The position numbers and the translations under genes were made by a program. From the NCBI GenBank assembly GCA_033557465.1, contig CM066039.1:47087788-47151787 (forward strand): DNA of 64,000 bases. The letters run 5' to 3'. Positions 33,340 through 45,770 of the stretch are shown piece by piece; position 1 is the stretch's first letter; each line of letters starts with the position of its first letter. The notes under the pieces were generated by a model, which searched no databases, was not told the DNA's origin, and worked only from the letters and a program-made list of their open reading frames with translations. The stretch comes from Ichthyophis bannanicus. Its lineage: Eukaryota; Chordata; Amphibia; Gymnophiona; Ichthyophiidae.

Positions 33340-34860
33340 TTGTTGTTGTTGTTGTTGTTAAATGCCATTGAGTCGGTGTCAACTCATGGCGACCCTCTGG
33401 ATAGTTGACCTAAACTGTGTTTGGTCTTAAGTCAGGCGGCTTGTTGTTAAGTGGCACCCATAGCTGCTGTTATTGTATCAATCTGTCTCATTGCTAGCTT
33501 TCCTCTTTTGCGTTGACCCTCTACCTTGCCAAGCATTATGTCGTTCTCTAGTGATCTCTCTCTTCACATGAAGTGCCCAAAGTATGAAAGTCAAAGTCTT
33601 GTCATCTGAGCTTCTAAGGAAAGTTTCAGTTTGATCTCTAGTACTGACTGGTTTGTTCTTCGGGCAGTCCATGATATACACACAGTATTCGTCACCAGCA
33701 CCATAATTCAAAGGCATCAATTTTCTTCCTGTCTATCTTTTTCATTGTCCAACTTTCGCATCCATGTTATTGATGCAATGATGTTATTGATAATACTCTG
33801 GCTTGGACAAGTCAAATCTTTGTATGGAGAGAGACATCTCTGCTCTTGAGAATCCTGTCTTGGTCCTTCATAGCCATTCTGCCAAGAGCAATGCATCATT
33901 GGATTTCTTGACTGCTTGTTTCTTTAGTGATTGTTGATCCAAGTAGGTTAAAGTTGTCAACTATTTCAATTTCTTCTCCATCAATGATGAACTTACTGAT
34001 TTTGCCAGTTGTCAGGATCTTTGTCTTCTTAATCTTAAATTGCAGGTCCATTTTAAGACTGTTTCTTGATCTTGAGAAACAAATATTTCAAATCGTCTTC
34101 TCTTTCAGCCAGTAATGTGGTATCATCAGCATAGCAAAGGTTGTTTGATGAGTCTTCCACCAAGCTTCACACCTTGATTTGTCTTCATACAGTCCTGCTT
34201 CTTTATTTGTTCTGCATATAAATTAAAGAGAGAGGGGAAATGTATGCAGCCTTGTCGTACACCTTTGCTGATTTTAAACTGTTCTGTTTCTCCTAGTTGC
34301 ATTCGAAGGTTGCTTCTTGATCAATGTAAAGGTTAAGCAAGAGAACTATCAGGTGTTCTGGTATATCCATACTTCTTAATGTGGCCCAGAGTTTCTCATG
34401 GTTTACACAGTCAAAAGTCTTGCTGTAGTCAATAAAACACATATGGATATCCTTTTGGTATTCTTTTGTCTTTTCAAGGATCCATCTCACATCTGCGATG
34501 TCTCTCTTATTCCTCGCCCTTTCCTGAACCCCGCTTGAACTGCAGGTAGTTCTCGGTCCAGGTATGGTTGTAGTCTCTGCTGAATGATCTTGAGTAGAAT
34601 CTTGCTGGTGTGTGGGATCAGAGCGATTGTGCGATAATTTCTGCAGTCACTCGGATCATCTTTCTTCAGTTTGGTATAAACACAGATCTTTTCCAGTCAG
34701 CCAGGAATTTGTTTTCCAAATTTCCCGACAGAGTCTTCTAAGTATGGTAACAGCTGCATCTGATATTTTGTCTGCATCTATTGCAGTGAACAGTTTGTAG
34801 ATTGTAGGTAGACGACAAGTTATTGATCTATAATTTTTGGGAACATGTGGTTCTTGATCA
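33340..34860 (-). mobile_element. RTE-clade LINE, decayed
   Basis: The 3' end on the minus strand is the RTE-type tail (TCGCCATGAGTTGACACCGA), followed by TGT/ACA trinucleotide repeats at about 33340-33358. RT fragments: RWILEKTKEYQKDIHMCFID, then YSKTFDCVNHEKLWATLRSM near 34300-34490. A C-terminal region with traces of DRKKIDAF-type sequence lies near 33700. Multiple frameshifts and stops. Confidence 0.8.
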
Positions 34861-34864
34861 TGCT

Positions 34865-35230
34865 TTTGTTAGTAATGCAGTAAATGATGGCAGAAAATGA
34901 CTAATGACCCATCTGGTCTATCCAGATATTCTGCCCACACTGCAAGATGGTTCCTTATCCAGGAAAATCATTTTTTGTTTTCCTCCTTGGTACTCCACCA
35001 TCTTGGGTAGATGAAAATACAAAATCCCCAGTTAATTCCCTTCAGCGCCCATCTTTCCTAACCTTATCCTGAGACTCTGCAATAAATTAAATAGATAGCA
35101 ATACCTGTCCAAACATCCAATTTCTTAAGTCCCTGCATAGCCTTCCAGAAAAACCTGAATAGCTGAGTGCCTCTGTTTCCACCAGGTCCTCAAGCCATTA
35201 TACTTGCAGCTTGCTAGACAGACCCAGCTG
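34865..35230 (-). mobile_element. CR1-type 3' tail relic
   Basis: The plus-strand text GTAAATGATGGCAGAAAATG, then CCATCTGGTCTATCCAGATA is the inverted tail also seen at 14138 and 53295. Confidence 0.5.
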
Positions 35231-35975
35231 CGAATTTGATTCTATCATCTTTGGTTGATCTAGATTGCTACCATTACTAGAGTGCCTCCTAGGATTCCTG
35301 AAAAAGAAGAGATCAATGAAGAGGGGTGAGGGGGAGAGACGAAGAAGAGCAAGGGAAACAAGGAAGAAAGGGAGAGAGCAGAGGGAGATGAAAGAGACCC
35401 TGGTGTGAAAGGAGATGACTGTAAAGCGATGAGAGATGTCAGGGAGAAAAACCTGGAGAGGGGAGAGCATGGAAACATATGAAAGGAAACTGGAAGGAGC
35501 AGGAAGGAGACAGAGAAGAAGAAAGGAATATGATGAGACACTTTACCCTCTACCTCCCTCTTCAAAATCCCAGCGTTGCGCATTCATGTCATATATGAAA
35601 TTCATTTCTCTGTATGGCCAAATTGGGACAAAATGACAATTGTGTGTCCTGTTCTTGCTTAAGTAGGACAGTTTTTCTTAAAAACCAAGACAACCCTATA
35701 TACAGCAGAACTCCTGAACACCTAACCTATGCAAAAGTTGAAATGGGTGTCATACATAATCATTAACAGAAATTGGTCAGGCATTTGGTGTGGCATATAT
35801 CTTCTGTTTCCAGCAGGAAGTGGCGTGTGCGACAATTGTAAAAGGCAAGTGAATTTTAGAAGAGGTTCGTTTCTTGGACTCATGTGACCTGTCGGTGGTC
35901 AGGCTTTGGCAGCAGGTACATAAAGTTGGGCAAACTGCCTACTCTGCATTTCCTCTACCCAATGAAGTGGTTAGC
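35231..35975. other. Unassigned; purine-rich tract at about 35300-35540
   Basis: The plus strand is dominated by A and G for over 200 bases (GGGGGAGAGACGAAGAAGAG and similar), which creates long open frames by composition alone. No gene is recognised. Confidence 0.4.
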
Positions 35976-35983
35976 TTTGAAAC

Positions 35984-36184
35984 TAGGGTTGCCAACTGGC
36001 TCCTGATGCGCCCGACAGGCTTGATCCAGTTCTGTGTTTACCCCATTGCATGCAGGGACTTGTAGTCTTGCTTTTCTTATGGAGTGCAATGGAGAAATCG
36101 GAACTACATGTCCCTGCATGCAAGGAGTAAACCCAGAACTGGATCAAGCCTGTCGGGCGCATCTGGAGCCAGTTGGCAACCCTA
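35984..36184. mobile_element. 201-bp near-perfect palindromic hAT MITE
   Basis: Each arm begins TAGGGTTGCCAACTGGCTCC and stays complementary for about 85 bp. Perfect 8-bp target duplications TTTGAAAC lie at 35976-35983 and 36185-36192. Few arm mismatches suggest a relatively young insertion compared with its neighbours. Confidence 0.9.
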
Positions 36185-36399
36185 TTTGAAACTGAAACAA
36201 ACAACTCTGAACTGAGTGACACAAACCCATGGAGTAAGATTCTTTGGTTATCCATTACTGTTGACCCAATTTCTACTTCTCCTTTGGGTTTCCAGCTCAA
36301 TCAGGACCGGGATCTACTATCATGAACCTTCATTCACAACTGTCTGGGGATTGCTTCCCTTCTTTCAGTGTTGCTTCTGAATTTTTACCTTTTGCCAGG

Positions 36400-36600
36400 C
36401 ATCGTCCATCGTGGGGCCTCATTTGGCCACTAGATGTCATTATGTGATGACTGTGACACCCATAGAGGCTGTGAACACTGCATCTGCTAAACTGTCAGCC
36501 AACAATCTGGGAAATAGAAGACTTGAGATGGGAATCAAACCTAGGTCTCTTCAAATTGCACTGCCACTCAACCACTGAGGTGCTTCACCCAGTTTTCCCC
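36400..36600 (-). mobile_element. tRNA-derived SINE head (MIR-like)
   Basis: The minus strand shows an A-box-like TCAGTGGTTGAGTGGC (about 36575) and B box GGTTTGATTCCC (about 36540). The body toward 36400 is decayed. Confidence 0.5.
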
Positions 36601-38560
36601 TCTCTTGTTTAACCTTATTCCACTCTATGCTATTATACTCCGCCAACTCTGAAAAAGCATAGCCTCAGGTCTAGTATCACTGATTTAATTAGCTCAGCAA
36701 GAGCTCTGTGCTGCCATGGTCACACCTTGCCAATGACTAAGTGTACCCAAGGAACCTCCTTGCACAGCTAGGAAGTGCCACTTGGATAGATAATAGTTTG
36801 TCGGAACACAGAGTCCGCTGGTGATACCACACAGGAAACAGGTGAATTACGTTAGAATATGGGGGAAGTTTCCAGCGTTTCCTGGAGAAAACGCAGCATA
36901 AGCAGAATCCATTTGCTTCCACACTGCACTTACTCAAACATCTACTGTGAGAAGGATCCTCCCTAGTCATCTTTCAGCTTTCACACCATTTCACTACTTT
37001 CTGTGACTACATCACATTTTTTTCTGTTGAAATATGTTCGTAATTGATTATTCTCCCCCCCCCCCCCCAACCCTTTCCTCTGCAGATTTATAAAACCTTG
37101 TTTCGGCTCTGAGATGATTTAATGCCAAGATTTGGTGGCAGATCATAGTTGCCCATCAAAGAAGAACAAGCTTTTGCATAATTGTTGAAATCAGAGTTTG
37201 GTGTGAATATAAAGTATATATAAATCAGCACTTCACTGAACACTTTCAATCATTTTATTTCTTAAAAATATATTCTGCCTTTCTGTAAAATGTTTGACAA
37301 TCAGCAAAATGTAAAATACAATAACATATAAAATTAAAAAAGAAAACATGAATAAAAAATAATAAAGCAACACGCATCGGTACAAAAGTTATAAAATATA
37401 GAAAAAAGATTAATGCTATTAGGTCTGGGTCACTTTGGGGAAGGGCAGTTGGTGCTACTATTTTGAGGGCAATTTTCATAATTATTTATGTGGGTAAATA
37501 GCAATATACCCATGTAATCAGACATCTGAAAATTGCCTTTTCCATCTGTAGTGTAAGTACACACGATGCACACATACTTTCGGCCACACTGAGAGGAGGT
37601 ATTCTGGGCACCATATTTAGTCAAAGAAGGAAATGTACATGTGTATGTATATGATATTTTCAGCTCTATGGTGCTTACTTTTAAAGCAAAATTCCACTCA
37701 TAGGAAAAGCAGGTGACTGCACTTATCAGTGGCAAATTTCAAAAGCGAAAATATGCACATATTGTTTTCTTTGAAACTTGGGACAAAGTCAATGAGTAAA
37801 AAGTGCCCAGAATAAATTGTTTCCCTTATTTTTTGACTGAAGGTGTAAATATGGTTCCACAGTCTAGCTCCTAAACCAGCATGGAAAATTCTAGCAATTT
37901 AACCTACTCCTAGACTGAGCTAGCTCCAGCAGAAGCTATGGGTAATTTTACCCACACTGAAAGTGGTCAATAATCAAAGCCCCTATTTCCATGCTTAAAA
38001 TACTCTCTATAAGGATCTCTCTGCATTGGATCTGTAAATGTTCATTCTTCTTGTAAGTAAATCAGACCTTTCTTGGAACCACAGCTAAGGGAGTGGTCTG
38101 GACCAATTTCCTAGGACTATACTCACTGGGAGCTATTGGAACATTTCCTTCTGATAATAATAATATTTTGAAAAGTGTGTGAATTTTGGTGCACTTTTTG
38201 TTTACTGCAGCTGTATAATAGCAATCAACGTGGCTCTCAATGAAATATACAAATATATATTTGGGGTTTTTTTATTTCCAAAAATTCCCCATCGTTGATA
38301 AAAAGGAGATACTATTCTAAGCATGTATACTGGGGCCTAATGGGGAGAAGAGAGGATAGATTTGAGAGGTAGATTAATGAGAACGTGGAGGGCAGATGGC
38401 GTGGGACATCCCAGATCTGGGGTCCTGAGCCCATAGCTATGCAATTTTAAAGAATCCAGATCTGTGGGTGGCTTTTTTTTAATTTCCAAAAGAGAAAAAA
38501 ATGGAAGTTCAACTTTACTTCACCTTTTAGGACTGTAGTAAAAGAATCACTGCTTAAGAA
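36601..38560. other. Mostly unassigned; L2-like tail relic near 37255-37430
   Basis: Plus-strand CATTTTATTTCTTAAAAATA, then TTCTGCCTTTCTGT is the inverted L2 tail type. A short inverted pair GGCAATTTTC/GAAAATTGCC lies at about 37469-37540, resembling sequence near 21138. Poly-C near 37056-37069. Confidence 0.35.
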
Positions 38561-38940
38561 GTGGCATAAAATGTTTGCTAATTTTGAACTTTCTTAGCAC
38601 ACATTTGTGGTGTGCTAGAAACCTTCCTACATCAGAAGTAATTTAAGAGCACCAAAATGTGTGCTATATGCCAAGCTTAGCACATTTTAGGACACCAGCC
38701 TTTCAGAATCTCTGGGGTAGGTTTACTAATCTGCTCTACCTAGCAGTCTGGGGTTAGTAGCAGTATCAGTGCATGGGGCCCCACACTAAAAACCCCGCGC
38801 TACCTGGGTAGTGTTTGGCTGGGCAATGACTGAGCAGGTTGGGGGTATTCCCATGACAGTGTTGCTAAAACAGGTGTTAGAAACCACACACTGCCAACAC
38901 TTGGTTGCCCCTACGGTGGGTTTACCACACTAAATGCTGT
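38561..38940. repeat. TTTACTAA-type MITE relics
   Basis: GGGGTAGGTTTACTAATCTG near 38715 and GGTGGGTTTACCACACTAAA near 38917 are decayed ends of the fold-back group described at 3479 and 30095. Exact boundaries are not clear. Confidence 0.35.
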
Positions 38941-40170
38941 ACCCACCCCGCCCTACAATTGACGTGAAGTCCTGCACTCGTAACGTGGCCCAAACCCACA
39001 TTACCAGCTCCTTTGGAAGCTTAGCAAGCATGCTGCTGTATTTCCCTGAAGGATTTTCCCCATGCACAAAGATGTCTGGTCAGCATTTGTCAGAAAATGA
39101 TTCACCTTCTATGGAATCCTCATCAACCATTGCTCACAAGAGAACCTTTAACCAGAACAAACTAATTCCCTAACCTTTTTTGTTCAGTAAAGTGAAGCCA
39201 ACACCCTCCTGGTGCAGACGGAGGCTCTCTCCGCTTCCAGTGCGGCGAGAGCAAGATGCAGGATGGGTGTCTCCTGGCTTTATGAATGACTGGACAGACA
39301 CCATGCCAAGGGTGGGCTCATGTGATGTGTCATTTTCGTCCTTCCTGTGAGCATTTTTCTTGGACCTTCTCTCGACTGCTTGCATTTAATTTAATTTATT
39401 TATTTATTTGAACAGTTTTCTATACCGCCCCTTCCAACGATCAGAGGCGGTTTACATAGAACAATTAATGTTACTCTCTTTTAATGCCTGTGGTGTTTCG
39501 TGACATGCTTGAGTGAAGAGTCAGTGCTCTCCATAAGTCTTATGCTATTTCTGGCATGAGAATTGTGACTGTAGTTTGTGGTGAAGATCATTACAAAAGA
39601 AGCGGATTGGGGTGACCCTTATGGAATACTTTTGGAAATGTTTCGAAACGTACTGAATGGTGGCTTAACATTGTCTTTTTAGGACATTAGATATTTGGCA
39701 AGACCCCAGTAATAGCCCACTGTTTCCCTAATGGAGACCCACATTTTTGGGAGTACAGTGAGTCCTTTAATTCTAAAATTATAAATATTCATGTTCTAAT
39801 GGTTAATACCTGTAAACTCCATCTACAGTATTTCTAAGAACTTTTTTGCTAAGCTCTGCCATATTTTAATAACATTTTCAAATCTCGACTTAGAAATAAG
39901 ATAGACCTAGGTTATTCTGCATCAGTAGCACTCAAGGCTACCTTTGAAGATTTAGGGAGATAGACCTGCTCCTTAAATGCATTAAAGGTTAACCTGAGCA
40001 GGCATGACTACTTCAGTCAATGTTCTTTCCCTGCAAACCTTCCCAGAGTAACACATCACATTCAATAAGCACACATTTTTGCTAGAAAATTAGGGCCACA
40101 GCTTAATTGTTAAGGATATGCATTTGTTTCAAATTACATATGGGTGGGGGTTCTAGTCATCTTGCTTTTA
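38941..40170. other. Mostly unassigned; L2-type tail at about 39385-39460
   Basis: Plus-strand TTTATTTATTTATTTGAACA, then TTTTCTATACCGCCCCTTCC and GGCGGTTTACAT is a minus-strand L2 3' end. Nothing else is recognised. Confidence 0.45.
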
Positions 40171-40174
40171 AATG

Positions 40175-40345
40175 CGTCTTATTTATTTTTATTTACATTC
40201 TCTTATATACTGCGCTATTCTGCATCAGTGCGGTTTACATTGAACAAACTGAAATTACATTGAACAGGGTATTATAACTTGGAGATAACTATTTTACAGG
40301 GAACATGGGCTATGGAGGGTTAAGTGGCTTGTATCTCTGGTGATC
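40175..40345 (-). mobile_element. L2-tailed SINE, truncated
   Basis: Inverted tail (TTTATTTTTATTTACATTCT, then GTGCGGTTTACATTGAAC) followed by ACAGGGAACATGGGCTATGG, then AGGGTTAAGTGGCTTG, the body of the SINE that is complete at 42070-42395. The tRNA head is absent. Confidence 0.6.
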
Positions 40346-40990
40346 TTAGTTCCTGTTTCCTGATTGGCCCAAAACTTATTTGGTCTTGAGCTCTGTGGAA
40401 AACCCTTCTGGGCTTTTTTTGCCTTGTGAATCTATTGCCTCCTGCTCTAGAGACTTACTCCAAAGACTTTTTTCTTCTGCCATGTTCCTGTGCCAGAAAT
40501 TCTGTGAAACCATGGGGGTCATGCAGAGACGCAAATAGTAGGAATGGATATCCGGCTTTGTTGTCTAACCCCCACTTTTCGCAGGAACCCAATTCTGTAT
40601 CCAAAGCTCTATGCCCAAGTACATTGTACTGCTTGCCGTGTTTCTGTCCCTTCTGTGAAACCCTGGGAGTGGGGGTCTCCCTTTCTATCACAATAACATC
40701 CATCTTCCCTCTGCCCAAGAAGACACAGAAGCTACAGTAAGCCCTTTCCATGTTTGAATCTCTATCTTAGCTCAGATATTCTGCCTGAGTACAATTAATA
40801 CTATCACAATACATTAACAGACTAGACTAATGGATGGTTACTATATTGCATTGCTGAAAATATGCAGATATTATGAACCCTGAACAAAAAAAGGGAAGGA
40901 GTGGATGGATGGGAAGCTCTCAGAGGAATTGTGGCTGAGGGTTGTTCCAGGGCTTTTAGCCCTTCATGTAATCCCACCCATATGCCTTAT
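40346..40990. other. Unassigned sequence
   Basis: No gene or repeat is recognised. Confidence 0.35.
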
Positions 40991-41220
40991 AGAGTGGATG
41001 AGTAGCCTGGTGGTCACAACAGCAGCCGGAGAAACCAGCATTCAAACCCCACTGATATCCCTTGTGGCTTTGGGCAAGTCATTTAACCTTCCGGTGCCTC
41101 AGATGCAAAGTTAGATTATAAGCCCTTTGAAAACTTGGAAATATTCTGATTGTACTTGAATATAATTCACCTTGCACTTCTATTGGAAAGGTATAAGCTA
41201 AACAGAAATAAATAAATCCT
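40991..41220 (+). mobile_element. tRNA-derived SINE with AAATAAAT tail
   Basis: A-box-like GTAGCCTGGTGGTCAC, B-box-like CATTCAAACCCC, core CTTTGGGCAAGTCATTTAAC, then a 3' part ending GGTATAAGCTAAACAGAAAT, then AAATAAAT. The tail type suggests mobilisation by an L2-like LINE. Same family as 7385-7590 but better preserved. Confidence 0.75.
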
Positions 41221-42065
41221 CCTCAGACCCAGTTAAATTTGGTTCCCACTATAAGGTTGGATGACTGTCATGGGAGAGACAGGGAAATAAAATGGTGAAC
41301 CACTGTGTTAACGTGTGGTTCGTGTGCTCTTCAGCCACAGGTCATATACATTTAGAAATAGACGTAAAGCTCCTTGGTTAAGCATTTCTTAAAAGTCAGG
41401 ACCAAATCCATCTGGTCCCAATGCTACAGCATCTATGAGGCTCTTGGTGATTGGGTCTATATTTAAAAAATTAACAGGGGCAGGGTTGGCCCCAGGGATG
41501 TTGCAAGGCCATGTGTGGAGACTTATTTGCATAAATATTTGCATATCCACTGAGCTTCATTTGTATAAATCTGATTTTATTTTATTTTAAAATGTATAAC
41601 TGCCCATCTAAAATTTTAAGCGGCTTCAAATTTCAAATTCAAATTTGTGAAAGCACATTAACCTTTAGTAAACATGCTTCTAAATGAGTGTCTGAAAACA
41701 ATTTGCATGTACAGTGAAGATGAAGAAAGGCTACCATATTTCTGCATTACTGTCCTCCAATGCCAACTGCCAGGTGCGTTTATTACGAAACCCTGCTCAT
41801 TTAGAACCCACAGCAAACCTGCCATATCATAACAGCACTAAAAGGACTCACCGAGCACCTAGCCCTACTCATCAAAAGGTAGCACTACAAATATTAAACC
41901 AGTACACCACCTACTGGGAAAAGAGAACAAGTGGGTCTGTTACACAGAAACTACATGAACAGAATAGCACAGTTCTGTCATACACGCAAAACACACAGAC
42001 CATCACCAGATACAGAACAAGGGCTCACAATTTAGAAATATGAAGACAATAATAGAAGCATAGAA
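41221..42065. other. Unassigned sequence
   Basis: Fragment GGTTGGCCCCAGGGATG near 41480 may be a piece of the CAGGGCCGGCCC MITE. Nothing else is recognised. Confidence 0.35.
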
Positions 42066-42395
42066 ACATGATTTATTTATTTAACTTTTTTTTATTTATT
42101 TAGCTGTATTTTTATTTTATTTAGCTGTATTTATATCCCGCTTTTCACTGGGTCAAAGCGGTCAATTGGAGTATACAATTAACATGAGGGGATATGAGAC
42201 ACATATGCTAATACTTACAGGGAACATGGGCAATGGAGGGTGAAGTGGCTTGCCCAAGACCACAAGGAGTGCCTACAGGACTAGAAATCCCAGTCCCTCT
42301 GGCCTGAGATTGCTGTCCATAGGTGGGACTTGAACCCCTGGCCTTCCGGCCTGAAGTACCTTGTCCTAACCACTAGACCACTCCTCCCCCCAGCT
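42066..42395 (-). mobile_element. tRNA-derived SINE with L2-type tail, complete structure
   Basis: Minus strand, 5' to 3': A box TGGTCTAGTGGTTAGGAC, B box GGTTCAAGTCCC (42333-42322), core CTTGGGCAAGCCACTTCACC, then CTCCATTGCCCATGTTCCCT, then the tail AAAGCGGGATATAAATACAG, then CTAAATAAATAAA. The tail matches the L2-like LINE ends here. The tail has an internal duplication of the AGCTGTATTT segment. Confidence 0.8.
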
Positions 42396-45210
42396 TTCAG
42401 ATCCTCAAGGCGGTTTACAGTGAACATAACTTTGCTTACATGGAACTTTTCCTCAGAACTATTTACAATGTCAAATATCAACAGTGCTTGCAGATAACAG
42501 ATAACATTTTAACTATTTACACGGAGCTTGAGCTCTTACAGAGGCTTAGGGTTATACCAGTTTTCTAAATGCTGCAATAGTTAGTACAATTACTTGAGTA
42601 GTATGGTATTGAAGTGCTCAGTAAATAGATGTGTTTTCAAGTATTTTCTGAAGTCTATAATATTATTGGTTGCTCTGAGTTGGTGTGGACGGGAGTTCCA
42701 TAGGGATGGTAAGCAGAGTTCGAACACTCTATGTAGTGCATTCTGGGAGGTGCCTGTAGGTATCATAGAGGTTGCAAGGGAGTTTTGGTGCTGTGTCCTC
42801 CTTGATCTGTTGTCTGGGACTCTTCTAATTAAGTTTTCTAAGTAGCCGGCAGATTGATTGTGAAGAATTTTGAATGCCATCATTATTGCCTTATATTTTA
42901 TACGTGAACTTATGGGGAGCCAATGAAGAGATTCGAGTATGGGGGTGATGTGGGCGTGTTTATTAGTTCTGGTGATTAGTTGGGCTGCTGCGTTTTGTGC
43001 CGGTTGTAAGGCATGGATTGAGCATTTGGGTAAATCGTGTAGGATTACATTGCAATAGTCGAGGTGTGGTGTAATTAGCGCCTGACATACGGAGCGGAAG
43101 TGATTGTGCTCAAGTAAAGGTCAGAGGTATTGCAGAAACTTCATTTTGTAATATACTTTTGTGGTTGTTTTGCTGATATGGGATTGGAAAGTGAATCTCC
43201 GATCAAGGTATATTCCTAGGTATTTTACTTCGCTCTTTACTGGAATTGATCTGTTTCTTATTGGTAAGGTGTCGGGGGGGGGGGGGTTAAATGTGGTGTC
43301 TCTCGTGATTATGAGGGCTTCTGATTTCTTGTAGTTGATTTCCAGATTGCGTTGTGATAACCATTCGGTGACTGCTGTCATGCAGGCTGAGATGGCGGAA
43401 TAGTCAAGATCTTTATGTCTAGGGTGGAGTATATCATTAAATTATCTGCATATAGGTGGTAGTGAATGTTGTGCTGTTGTAATATTTTGCATACTGGCTG
43501 TATATACAGGTTGAAGAGGAGAGCTGAGAGTGCAGAGCCTTGTAGAATACCTTGTTTTAGTGGGAAAGGTCTAGACATATTGGATTTTATCTTGACTTGT
43601 GACCTTCTATCAGATAAGTAGGAATGTAACCAAGCAAGCGGTGTGCCACTTACTCCTAGTTCGCTTAGTCTATCCAGCAGTGTGGAGTGAATTATGGAAT
43701 CAAAGGCAGATGTTATGTCTATGAAAATGAGGTTGAAACCTTTCCTGATGTCTTTGATTCCTTTGAGTACAGTGTTCAGAAGGGATGTTAATAAAGTTTC
43801 CACCCCGTAAAGCTCCTGGAAACCATGTTGCATGTCGAGTGGGAAGGTTGCATCCATGTGGTCTTGTAGCTGGCATTGGACCGTCTTTTCAATTATCAGA
43901 TAAGAGCGCTATGCTAGATATGGGGCGATTTTTTTTCACTCGACGTGTAATCAAACTCTGGAATTTGTTACCGGAGGATGTAGTAAAGGCTGTTAGTGTA
44001 GCTGGGTTTAAAAAAGGTTTGGACAAGTTCCTGGAGGAAAGGTCCATAAACCATTATTAGGAAGGGACCCAGGATATCAATGCTTGAACCAATACAAGCA
44101 TTGTGGAACCTGTGTCCCTTGGGGAAACTGCTAGGTACGTATGACCTAGATTGGCCACTGTTGGAAACAGAATACTGGGCTTGAAGGACCTTGGTCTGAC
44201 CCAGTATGGCATATCTTATGTTCTTATGATACAGGGCAGGAGAAGTTGGGTTCAAGGTGTTGCTCTTCAGTAGTAGTCTTATGGTGGCATGATCCCTTGT
44301 GAGAGGGATAAGTTTTATTATTTTGCAGAGTGAAGGAGCTAAGTCTTGAGCCGTTGCCTTTATCCAAAGGGTTGGGCATGGGTCTAGGGGGGAAGTGGAC
44401 GTGCTCAAGGATTTCAGGAGATTGGTGCAAAGGTCTTCAGAGACAAAGTAAAAAGATGTCCATATGTTTGATCAATTTGGATCAGATGGAGAGGTGATAG
44501 GTTGACTTGTTGAGGCCTGTGGACAAGTTAGTTTGTTTCGGAGATAGGATGCATAGGACTCTGGTGTTAAAGCGTCTGTGTCTTGGCTTTGCAGGGCTCT
44601 TGATAGGTTTTTGACTGACTATGGAGAAAAGCTCTCTAGGACAGTTTAGAGAATTCATGATGATGTTTGTGTTGTGTTGCTTCTTGCGGTTAAGAATTAA
44701 TTCATTGTACTCTCGCTGTTTTGACATGTATTCTTGTTGATCTGGTTGTGCTTTGGTTCTCCTCCATCTTCTTTCAAGTCTTCTCAAGGTTGTCTTTGCC
44801 TGCTTGATTTCCAGTGAGTACCATGGGGCTTTATTTTTCCGTTTGGAAGCTCTCGGGTTTGATGGCACGGAGGCAGCTAATGAAAAGGTGTTATTCCAGT
44901 TCTCTTATCAGTGAGGGGAGGTCTTTTGAGGTAGTTTCCAGCTTGGAGATTGATTGAAGCATCTGTAGGAGTGAGTAGTGCTGTCTGGGATAGGGGGGAG
45001 GGGGTCAAGGGGGAGGTTAAATGATATCAGGTAGTGATACGACCATGGCACAGGGCTTACTTGATATGATATTTGAGAATCAAGGGATTGGAGGATGGTG
45101 GGTACAAAGATCAGGTCCAGTATGTTTTCCTCCAGTGTGGGTCTGTGTTGAGATAATTTGGGAGAGATCCAGTAAGGATAAGGCTTCAAGGAATGCTGAG
45201 GCTCTGTGAT
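42396..45210 (-). mobile_element. L2-like LINE, near full length but decayed, split by a CR1 tail
   Basis: From 5' (45210): the endonuclease C-terminus (QHRPTLEENILDLIFVP, then SPVPWSYHYLISFNLPL, with Tyr for the usual Asp in WSDH), a basic linker (44482-44868), the pre-RT block TSPLDPCPTLWIKATAQDL, then a CR1 insertion (about 43929-44228), then RT with YGVETLLTSLLN, IDITSAFDSIIHSTLLDRLS, QGILQGSALSALLFNLYI, YADN for YADD (43494 region), and the C-terminus ending DFRKYLKTHLFTEHF. The 3'UTR runs to about 42396. Stops and frameshifts occur throughout; poly-G at 43272-43286 adds one. Confidence 0.88.
43929..44228 (+). mobile_element. CR1 family A 3' fragment inserted in L2
   Basis: A 300-bp 5'-truncated copy: VIKLWNLLPEDVVKAV, then FKKGLDKFLEERSINHY, and the complete tail with CTTGGTCTGACCCAGTATGG, then CATATCTTATGTTCTTATG. 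It is opposite in orientation to the L2, whose sequence resumes right after it. The flanks share only a few bases (GAT), so target duplication is short or absent, as is usual for CR1. Confidence 0.9.
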
Positions 45211-45770
45211 GCAGAAAAATATCATATGGCCTATCTAGTCTGCCCTTTTATATCAACTAACTACTATAGTCCCTTTTTCCCCTTTAGAGATCCTCTGTGT
45301 CTATCCCATGCTTCTTTGAATTCAGACACTGTCCTCATCTCTACCACCACCACTTGGAGACTATTCCATGTATCTACCACTCTTACCATAAAGAAATATT
45401 TCTACATATTACTCCTGAGTCTATTCCCTTACACTCTCATCCTTTCCCCTCACTACGGAGCTTACTTTCAATGGAAAGATGCTCTCCTCCTGTGCATTTA
45501 TGCCATGGAGGTATTTAAACATCTCTATCATATCTTCTCTCTTCCACCTTTCCTCTAAAGTATACATATTGAAATCTTTAAGTCTGTCCTTATATGCTTT
45601 ATAATGAAGACCACTAACCATTTTAGTAGCCACCCTCTGCACTGACTCCATCCTGTTTATAACCTTTTGAAGGAGTGATCTCCAGAATTGCACACAACAC
45701 TCCAAATGAGGTCCGACTTATAGAGAGGTACTATTGTATCCTTTTTTTCTGCTGGTCATTCCTCTCCCTA
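45211..45770 (-). mobile_element. CR1 family B LINE, 5'-truncated
   Basis: The minus strand encodes CCVQFWRSLLQKVINRMESV, then QRVATKMVSGLHYKAYKDRL, matching the family at 6049-7135. The tail lies at 45211-45330 with CATATGGCCTATCTAGTCTG on plus. Confidence 0.85.

Noticed and set aside
35260..35583. 107-codon minus-strand Ser/Leu/Phe-rich frame
   Set aside because: It is the translation of a purine-rich tract; low complexity.
42322..42395. Possible functional tRNA gene
   Set aside because: A and B boxes are present but no cloverleaf can be completed; it is the head of a SINE with core and tail.
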